A DNA stretch of 64,000 bases from DATLGB01 sp963726825 (lineage in GTDB: Bacteria > Actinomycetota > Thermoleophilia > Solirubrobacterales > Solirubrobacteraceae): contig CAVSDT010000001.1 in the NCBI GenBank assembly GCA_963726825.1, forward strand, positions 248,001-312,000. The letters run 5' to 3'. The position numbers and the translations under genes are program-made. The notes below the pieces were generated by a model. The model worked only from the letters and a program-made list of their open reading frames with translations. It did no database searches and was not told where the DNA came from. Below, one piece after another: positions 58,230 through 64,000 of the stretch. Numbering within the stretch: the first letter of the stretch is position 1; each line of letters begins with the position of its first letter.

Positions 58230-59033
58230 TCAGGCCGGGCGGGCGAGGTAGAGGAGCTCGGCGTCGTCCGCGGCCGGGTGGTCCGGGCCCACGGGCCGAG
58301 CAGCCTCGTCGACGCACTGCAGAGCGGTGTACCCGAGCTCTTCGAGCTGGCGGAACTGGTCCTCGGGGTCGATGTAGTAGAGGAGCATGACCCAGCCGTG
58401 CGCGGGGTCGTTGACGAGCCGGTAGGTCGCCGTCTCGACCTCGCGGCGCTGCAGCCGCAGGTGGTTGGCGAGGTGGTGCGGGAGGTGGTAGACGTCGGCG
58501 GCCAGGGCGCGCGGGCTCGACGTGTCCAGCTGCCAGGGCCGCTGGACCTTGTCGGCGTAGGCGCGGTTGTGGGAGGAGAAGGCCAGCAGCCCGCCCGGGA
58601 CGAGCAGGCGGCGCAGGTCGGCCAGCAGCTTGCGGCGCGTCGCGTCATCGAAGACGTCGATGACGTTGCAGGTGCCGACGATCGCGTCGAAGCTCCGGTC
58701 CGCGAAGGTGGAGAGGTCCGCGATGTCGCCCAGGTGATAGGTGGCGCCCGGATGGCGGCGCCGGGCGGCATCCAGCATGTCGGGGGAGATGTCGATCGCA
58801 TGGAGCTCGCGCGCGACCCGCGCGAGGTGGCCGGTCAGGCGCCCGGCACCGCAGCCGAGCTCGAGCACGCGGCCCGCGACGTCGCCGGCGAAGGTCTCGA
58901 TCAGCCACGCCTCGGCCGGGCGCAGGTCGTCGGACTCGTAGCTGCGCACGAAGCGGCCGCCGGTCCAGGCGCGCGCGTTGATCCCGACCTGCTCGGAGGC
59001 GTCCTTGCGGCGTCCGGTGTGCCTGTCGGCCAT
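58230..59033 (-). CDS. Class I SAM-dependent methyltransferase
   Basis: 267 aa. SAM loop VLELGCGAGRLTGHLARVA (about 55), acidic LHAIDISPDML, DIADLSTF and FDAIVGTCNVIDVF complete motifs I-IV of the Rossmann methyltransferase fold. The C-terminal part (HLPHHLANHLRLQRREVETA) resembles lipid/sugar O-methyltransferases only loosely. Substrate unknown. Six bases separate its start from the stop of the GH2-like gene upstream, so it may be the last gene of the operon beginning beyond 64000. Confidence 0.85.
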   Translation of the reverse strand: MADRHTGRRKDASEQVGINARAWTGGRFVRSYESDDLRPAEAWLIETFAGDVAGRVLELGCGAGRLTGHLARVARELHAIDISPDMLDAARRRHPGATYHLGDIADLSTFADRSFDAIVGTCNVIDVFDDATRRKLLADLRRLLVPGGLLAFSSHNRAYADKVQRPWQLDTSSPRALAADVYHLPHHLANHLRLQRREVETATYRLVNDPAHGWVMLLYYIDPEDQFRQLEELGYTALQCVDEAARPVGPDHPAADDAELLYLARPA

Positions 59034-59039
59034 GGACCT

Positions 59040-61196
59040 CTATACCCGAATCCGGACCGTCCCGATCAGGTTGGTGGCTGAGAGCTCGGCGTGGCCGCCG
59101 GAGGGCGTCCCGCGCAGCGCGACGCGTCGCTCGCGACGGGGTTCGACGGTGAACCCGTCGTCGTCCGGCTCGGCGCCGTCGACGCTGAGGCGTACGCCGA
59201 GGAGGGCACGGCCGGCGCGCACCACGACCGCGTCAGCGTCGAACGCCGCCTCGACCCCCAGCGCGTCGGCCGGCGCCGCGGCCAGGTCGCCGGGGACCGG
59301 CCGCCGGGCGTGGTGGGCGACCAGCACCCCCGCGCGCTCGAGCGCGACGACGACGAGGTCGTGCTGCGGCGGTCCGAAGCGGTAGCTGTAGCTGACGTCG
59401 AGCCAGCGGCCGAGCAGGCCCTCGACGTCGGCGCTCCACGCGCCGTGCGCCGCCATGGACACCGGGACGTCGGCCTCCGCCACGACGTGCTCGCCGTCGC
59501 GGTAGACGGTCACGCGCAGCGCGGCTTCCAGCGCGACCGGCCCGTCGTTGGCGACGTGGACGGCGAGGCCGGACTGGCCCTCGTCCGTCGTCCAGACGGC
59601 GAGCGGCGCGAGCGCCCGCGCGAGCGGGCCGAGCGCCCCCTTCGGGCGCCCGGCGGCGTCCAGCAGGCCCCAGCCGGCGCCCGGCACGCGATCGCGCAGC
59701 TCGAGCACGAAGCCGCCGTGGCACCCGGATCCGGCCCGACGCCAGTCCCCGAGCACCTCCGCCATCACCTCGCCGGTCACCAGCCGCTCCAGCGCGTCCC
59801 CGGTCGACGACCCGTACAGCTCGCGCCGGTAGTGCTCGCGCACGTCGGCGAAGTCCCAGTCGGCCCCGACGTCGCGGGGGACGAAGCCCGTCGCGTCGCC
59901 GTCGGGGAGGTTCGCGAAGGCCAGGCACTCGGCGGCGAAGCGCACCCCGGCGCTGCGCACGTCGCGCAGGGGCCGCCGGTAGCCGCCGACGCCGAACCAG
60001 TGCGCCACCCCCTCGTCGGGCCGGATCGGGCGCCCGGCGCCGCTCGGTGCGGAGGGCACGTAGACGGCGTCGACCGTGGCGGCGGCCAGGAGCGCCGGGA
60101 CGTCGGTGGAGAAGAACGGGTCGCGCGCCATCCCCGGGTCCAGCCCGAGCATCGCGACCTGCTGCTCGGACTCCGAGCTGCCGCACACGACGGCCAGCGA
60201 CGGCCGGCCGGCCACGACCTCGAGCTGCTCGGCGACCTCCGCGCGGCACTCGGCCCGGAAGCCGTCGTCGGAGAAGGGGTAGTCGAGGTTGGCGAACATC
60301 AGGTCCTGCCACACGAGCAGCCCGAGCTCGTCGCAGAGGTCGTGGAAGGCCGCCGTCTCGTACGCGCCCCAGCCGACGACGCGCACGGCGTTCATCCCCG
60401 CCGCGACGGCGCGCTGCAGCGTCGCCCGCTCCTCCCCCGTCGCGACCGGCGTCCAGATCGCACCGCGGACGAACACCGGCACGCCGTTGACGTGCAGGTC
60501 GACGCCTTCGACGGCCACGTCGCCGGGCGAGTCCAGCGCGCGGAAGCCGACCCGGCGCGTCCACGTCGACTCCCCGCGGGTGAGCGTGACGTCATGGAGC
60601 GCGGGCGTCCCGTGCGTGTGCGGGAACCACGGCCGCACCCCCGCGACGCGCAGCTCGCCGCTGCCGGTCACCGACGCGTCCGCGAGCGTCACCGTCACGT
60701 CCGCCGGCGCGTCCACGGCGAGCACGCCGTCGGCGCGATCCAGGCGCGGCCGCAGCCGCACCACCGGCGGCGGTCCCCCGATCAGGAGCCGGGCCGGCCG
60801 CGCCAGCCCCACGACGGGCGGCCCGGGCGCGAAGCCGGGTGCGCGGCCGACGAGCGTCGTGCGGTCGAAGCGCAGTGCGTTGTCGGCCACCCGGGTGCGC
60901 CAGCGCGCCCGCGGCCTGCGGCGGGTGGCGAGCCGGGCCGCCAGCGGCCGGCAGTGGACGACGACCTCGTGCTCCCCGGCCTCCAGCGGCACGTCCAGCG
61001 CCCGCCACATCGACGTCGAGGTCGCGACCTCCACGCCGTCGACCGCCACGACCGCATCCGTGGCGAGCGACTCGAAGCGCAGCACGGCGTCGGCCGCGGG
61101 TGCGACGCGCGTGCGAAACCACCAGTCCGCATCGTCGCCGTGCGCGACGGCTCCGGGCGTCCACCGGACGCCGTCCGCAGACCGCTCCCACTCCAC
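59040..61196 (-). CDS. Glycoside hydrolase family 2-like (beta-mannosidase-type) protein
   Basis: 718 aa from GTG 61196, two bases after the DUF1839 stop. Jelly-roll sugar-binding domain at the N-terminus (DADWWFRTRV, VDGVEVATSTSMWRALDVPL), Ig-like domain, then a TIM barrel with VNGVPVFVRGAIWTPV, NAVRVVGWGAYETAAFHDLC and LGLLVWQDLMFANLDYP as in beta-mannosidases. The acid/base motif, normally G-N-N-E or G-N-E, is CGSSESE, and the nucleophile motif, normally S-E-F-G, appears as FAAECLAFANLP. Both Glu are present but the neighbours are changed, so activity may be altered. Cytoplasmic (no signal). Confidence 0.78.
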   Translation of the reverse strand: MEWERSADGVRWTPGAVAHGDDADWWFRTRVAPAADAVLRFESLATDAVVAVDGVEVATSTSMWRALDVPLEAGEHEVVVHCRPLAARLATRRRPRARWRTRVADNALRFDRTTLVGRAPGFAPGPPVVGLARPARLLIGGPPPVVRLRPRLDRADGVLAVDAPADVTVTLADASVTGSGELRVAGVRPWFPHTHGTPALHDVTLTRGESTWTRRVGFRALDSPGDVAVEGVDLHVNGVPVFVRGAIWTPVATGEERATLQRAVAAGMNAVRVVGWGAYETAAFHDLCDELGLLVWQDLMFANLDYPFSDDGFRAECRAEVAEQLEVVAGRPSLAVVCGSSESEQQVAMLGLDPGMARDPFFSTDVPALLAAATVDAVYVPSAPSGAGRPIRPDEGVAHWFGVGGYRRPLRDVRSAGVRFAAECLAFANLPDGDATGFVPRDVGADWDFADVREHYRRELYGSSTGDALERLVTGEVMAEVLGDWRRAGSGCHGGFVLELRDRVPGAGWGLLDAAGRPKGALGPLARALAPLAVWTTDEGQSGLAVHVANDGPVALEAALRVTVYRDGEHVVAEADVPVSMAAHGAWSADVEGLLGRWLDVSYSYRFGPPQHDLVVVALERAGVLVAHHARRPVPGDLAAAPADALGVEAAFDADAVVVRAGRALLGVRLSVDGAEPDDDGFTVEPRRERRVALRGTPSGGHAELSATNLIGTVRIRV

Positions 61197-61198
61197 GG

Positions 61199-62152
61199 TC
61201 AGGCCGCCAGCGCCTCGAGCGCGGCGAGCGCCTCGGTCCAGCCCGTCGCGGCGCCCGCGAGGATCGGCTCGGGCTCGAACGCCCGCCGGCGGGCGAGCCT
61301 GAAGGACAGCACCTTGCAGGCGTCCATCACCTGCCCGAGGGCCTCGACCGCGTCGTCGGCGTCGGTCCCGGCCAGCCAGCGCGCGTGGTCGGCGAGCAGC
61401 TCCGAGGCGGCACCGGCCATCCGGACGGTCGGGAACGCGTAGGCGTGAAAGCCCGCCGCGTCGCCGGCGAGCAGGGCCGGCAGGTCCGCCGTCAGCTGGG
61501 TGGCGAAGGCCTCGAACGGGTTCTGCCCGGGGCGACGGTTCAGGTGGCCGCCGAGCAGCGTCCGGGCGGCGGCGCGCAGCTCCTCCCCCTCGAGCCGGGG
61601 GCCGGCGTCGAAGCGCACGACGTCGCAGTAGGGCACGAGCACGTCGGGCGACAAGCCGTCGCCGAGCCGGAAGACCCCGCGGTAGTCCTCCCCTTCGAGC
61701 GCGTGCAGGCCGGCGTTGTGCCAGTAGTGCAGCCGCTGCGCGTCGCGGTCGATGCCCTCGACGATCACGGAGGTCTTGACGTGGTTGGTGCGGTAGTCCG
61801 TCGCGTGGACGTCGGGGAGGTGGAAGGCGTCGAGCTCGACGATCATGGTGCGCCCCAACCCGAGCTGCTGCACCGCCTGGTCGGGGATCGCGCGCCACGG
61901 GTTCATCTCGTGGATGTCGACCCCGTAGAGCGTCTCGAGGTCGCTCGGTGGCGGCTTGAAGAACGTGAACTGGTCGCCTTCGAAGTCCAGCCGCACGAGG
62001 AAGCCGAGCATCGCCAGCGGCTCGTCACCGCGCGCGTGGAGCAGCTCGATGACGATGTCCGTGTAGCAGTTGGTCTCCCCGTAGGTGCGGCCCGCGCCGT
62101 GGATCGGGTGGCGGGCGTACGTCGCCGGGTCCAGCCCGAGGAGGGAGATCAC
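61199..62152 (-). CDS. DUF1839-family protein
   Basis: 317 aa from GTG 62152, overlapping the ligase stop (GTGA). Family hallmarks: HPIHGAGRTYGETNCYTDIV near the N-terminus, LGFLVRLDFEGDQFTFFKPP, LDAFHLPDVHATDYR and HYWHNAGLHALEGEDYRGVF. The protein is uncharacterised; in proteobacteria it occurs beside amino acid:carrier-protein ligases, as here. The His and Asp placement suggests an enzyme acting on the aminoacyl-carrier product, but no activity is claimed. Confidence 0.85.
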   Translation of the reverse strand: MISLLGLDPATYARHPIHGAGRTYGETNCYTDIVIELLHARGDEPLAMLGFLVRLDFEGDQFTFFKPPPSDLETLYGVDIHEMNPWRAIPDQAVQQLGLGRTMIVELDAFHLPDVHATDYRTNHVKTSVIVEGIDRDAQRLHYWHNAGLHALEGEDYRGVFRLGDGLSPDVLVPYCDVVRFDAGPRLEGEELRAAARTLLGGHLNRRPGQNPFEAFATQLTADLPALLAGDAAGFHAYAFPTVRMAGAASELLADHARWLAGTDADDAVEALGQVMDACKVLSFRLARRRAFEPEPILAGAATGWTEALAALEALAA

Positions 62153-63078
62153 CCGCCCCAGAGCTCCGCGCGCACCTCGCCGGGCCACGTCGCCGGGTCC
62201 AGGCCGTGCGTGTTGAGCAGCGCGAGCGTCACGCGCTCGTGGCCGAACCCGAGGCAGCCGGTGTGCGCCGCGCCGCCGCCGTCCATCTCGAGCCCGAAGG
62301 CCGAGGAGAAGTGGTCCTGGTGGTAGTTGAACGACGCGACCGCGGTCGGCTCCGGCCCGGCGATCGGGACCTGGATCTCGAACTTGAGCTCCTGCTCCTG
62401 CTGGCTGCGGGCCATCATCCGGCCCTTGCGGCCGAAGAACGGGTCGCTGGCGACGTCGAAGCGCGCGTCGAGGCCCAGGCCGCGCAGGAGATCGAGCGCG
62501 CGGTCGCGCCAATCGTCGCGCCAGGCGCCGATCGTCTCCGGCTCGCCCAGCCGGACGAGCTCGCGCATGTGGAAGCCCTGCATCCGGGCGGGGTCCCCCG
62601 ACGGCTCGGCGCGGAAGACGGGCGCGGCGCCGATGTCGACGGTCAGCCCGCCCGCGGGCAGCGGCCCGCGCGCGGCGATCGCGGGGTAGACCGGGTAGCA
62701 GCCGGCCGGGGTCAGCACGAGGTCGGACTGCACGAGCATGTCGGCCCACGGCTCGTGCTCGCCCGCGCGGCGCGAGAGCTCCATCGCCTCGCGCTCGGTG
62801 CCCGCGAAGCCGAAGATGCTCGCCGCCAGGTGCGGGAAGGACCCGAGGTAGCCGACGCGCTCGAGCTGCTCGCGCGGGAGCACCGGGCCGAAGCGCAGGG
62901 CCTCCGTCGGCTCGGTGATCGCGCGGGTGACGTGGGCGTCGAAGGCCAGCCGGACGTCCTCGAACACCGCGCCGCGGCCGAAGACGCCAGGGACGCCGCT
63001 GGGGATCAGCAGCCGGGCGGCGACCAGGTCCTCGAGGAGCGCCGCCTGGTCAGGGGCGGCCTCGCGGTACTCGGCCAT
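62149..63078 (-). CDS. Amino acid--[acyl-carrier-protein] ligase (class II aaRS-like)
   Basis: 309 aa from ATG 63078. A truncated seryl-tRNA-synthetase-like catalytic core without the tRNA-binding arm. Motif 2 FRAEPSGDPARMQGFHMRE, the zinc ligands Cys (PAGCYPVYP), Glu (MRELVRLG) and Cys (HTGCLGFGHE), and motif 3 GFGHERVTLALL match the Bradyrhizobium-type enzymes that load Gly or Ala onto a phosphopantetheine carrier protein. The carrier protein gene is not in the window; it may be past 64000. Five bases after the acyl-CoA dehydrogenase stop. Confidence 0.88.
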   Translation of the reverse strand: MAEYREAAPDQAALLEDLVAARLLIPSGVPGVFGRGAVFEDVRLAFDAHVTRAITEPTEALRFGPVLPREQLERVGYLGSFPHLAASIFGFAGTEREAMELSRRAGEHEPWADMLVQSDLVLTPAGCYPVYPAIAARGPLPAGGLTVDIGAAPVFRAEPSGDPARMQGFHMRELVRLGEPETIGAWRDDWRDRALDLLRGLGLDARFDVASDPFFGRKGRMMARSQQEQELKFEIQVPIAGPEPTAVASFNYHQDHFSSAFGLEMDGGGAAHTGCLGFGHERVTLALLNTHGLDPATWPGEVRAELWGG

Positions 63079-63083
63079 CGGCG

Positions 63084-64000
63084 CTAGACGTCCTTGGCGA
63101 CGAGGAGCAGGGACGCGTTCGTCGCGTGGATGCGCTCGTTGGCGACCATCAGCGCGCCCGACATGGCGTCGCGCAGCTGCCGCCCGATCGAGAACGGCGT
63201 GTCGTTCTTGAAGCCCATGATCCCCGTGACCGCCATGGCGTCCCGGCAGATGCTCGGCGCCTGCTCCGACGCCGCCGTCTTGAGCGTGTTGAAGCGCAGC
63301 GCGGCGGCCATCGTGGACAGCCACTCGCGGCCCGGCGCGTCCATCGTCGTCTCGTAGTCGACGAGGCCCTGGGCGACGAGGGTGCGCAACAGGGCGAGCT
63401 CGGCCAGGACCGCTGAGAGCTTGTGCGCTGCGGGCGGCGGCGGGCCGGGCTTGCGCTTGGCGGCCGCCTTCACGAACGCGCGGGCGCGCTCGAAGGCCTC
63501 CGTCGCGATGCCGAGCCACAGATGCGTCCACAGCACGTGCGAGACGGGGACCATCGACTCGGCCGAGATCGTCGCGAAGGGCGTCGGGAGGACCTGGTTG
63601 GCCGGGACGGTCGCCGCGACGACGTAGCCCGGCGAGCAGGTGCCGCGCATCCCGAGCGTGTCCCAGGTCCCCTTGGCCTCCAGCGTGTGCTGGTCGGCGC
63701 GGGAGAGGACGAGGACCTGGTCGCCGGCCTGGGCGTCCGGGCCGCTGCGCAGGGTCGTGAGCAGGTCGTCGGCGTAGGCGCCGTAGGAGACGGTCGGTGC
63801 CTGCTTGACGAACTCCACCGAGCCGTCGTCGCGTGGCACGACGGAGCCGACGGAGGACCCCATGTCGCCGCCCGTGCCGACCTCGGAGGTCACCGACGCC
63901 ATCAGCCGCTGCTCGGCGACCGCGCGGCGCAGGTGCTCCTCGATCGCCGGGGAGCGGTGGCGCACGAGCGTGACGACCTGGATCTGGTGCATGGCGAAGA
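63084..64000 (-). CDS. Acyl-CoA dehydrogenase-like flavoprotein, 5' end outside window
   Basis: The frame is open to the window edge (about 305 residues visible). TLGMRGTCSPGYVVAATVPA and the C-terminal helical bundle ending TGIMGFKNDTPFSIGRQLRD, ANERIHATNASLLL fit the acyl-CoA dehydrogenase C-terminal half; MGSSVGSVVPRDDGSVEF belongs to the central barrel. An ATG at 63992 is in frame but the protein would lack the N-terminal helical domain, so it most likely begins beyond 64000. In the carrier-protein operon it may oxidise the aminoacyl or acyl group bound to the carrier. Confidence 0.82.
   Translation of the reverse strand, partial: FAMHQIQVVTLVRHRSPAIEEHLRRAVAEQRLMASVTSEVGTGGDMGSSVGSVVPRDDGSVEFVKQAPTVSYGAYADDLLTTLRSGPDAQAGDQVLVLSRADQHTLEAKGTWDTLGMRGTCSPGYVVAATVPANQVLPTPFATISAESMVPVSHVLWTHLWLGIATEAFERARAFVKAAAKRKPGPPPPAAHKLSAVLAELALLRTLVAQGLVDYETTMDAPGREWLSTMAAALRFNTLKTAASEQAPSICRDAMAVTGIMGFKNDTPFSIGRQLRDAMSGALMVANERIHATNASLLLVAKDV

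Overview
The window is very GC-rich bacterial DNA with actinobacterial gene content: a DosS/DosR-like two-component pair, many universal stress proteins (USPs), an actinobacterial RepB-like primase and tyrosine integrase, Ser/Thr kinase and FHA signalling, and GTG starts with frequent ATGA overlaps. Secreted proteins with basic Arg/Lys-rich tails, a kaiC-kaiB pair and an aminoacyl-carrier-protein ligase operon suggest the Thermoleophilia/Solirubrobacterales branch. That placement is inference; there is no rRNA in the window to fix it.

Layout. (1) 1-6 kb: the end of an A/B-barrel protein, a DehI-like gene, a 660-base gene-free stretch, then a cydB lacking its first ~65 codons, followed by intact cydD and cydC. 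(2) 5.9-26.1 kb: a stress/hypoxia block. It holds a haem-GAF histidine kinase, a NarL/DosR-type regulator, eight USP genes (three with two domains), four paralogous FAD/NAD(P) oxidoreductases, a zinc alcohol dehydrogenase, an ftsH-usp-usp-usp operon, a kinase/AAA fusion and a three-TM PAS-GGDEF-EAL protein. A short ACTACGG element recurs 54-80 bases upstream of several of these genes. (3) 26.2-36.4 kb: an integrated element with primase, ParA, a ribbon-helix-helix protein, excisionase and integrase, ending exactly at a tRNA-Ser(CGA). Between primase and ParA lies a cargo of arginine-deiminase genes (arcD, arcC, arcA, arcB), a STAS protein and arsenic genes (arsC, acr3). This stretch is full of single-base frameshifts, and acr3 lacks its 5' end. 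(4) 36.5-64 kb: ordinary chromosomal genes. These are an isochorismatase-like hydrolase, a secreted CocE hydrolase, tadA, a subtilase, a USP, a nucleotide-sugar cluster (nucleotidyltransferase, two DegT-like proteins, epimerase), a DsbA-like protein, a CAP protein, an HD-GYP/kinase/FHA-protease signalling set, carbonic anhydrase, kaiC-kaiB, an epoxide-hydrolase-like enzyme, tRNA-Arg(ACG), a methyltransferase, and an operon of acyl-CoA dehydrogenase, amino acid:carrier-protein ligase, DUF1839 and a GH2-like protein.

Functional reading. The left half looks like equipment for surviving oxygen or energy limitation: cytochrome bd assembly, a redox-sensing two-component system, USPs, membrane proteolysis, flavin oxidoreductases and arginine fermentation. 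With an integrase beside a tRNA at its right edge and no matching left attachment site visible, part or all of 1-36.4 kb may be a genomic island. The cydB truncation, the frameshift-dense block and the truncated acr3 could instead be assembly artefacts and should be settled first.

The best candidates for undescribed biology are the USP/FAD-oxidoreductase regulon with its ACTACGG element, the kaiC-kaiB pair with its coiled-coil KaiC tail, the kinase/FHA-protease/HD-GYP set with degenerate receivers, the DegT-like protein without its PLP lysine, and the carrier-protein ligase operon.
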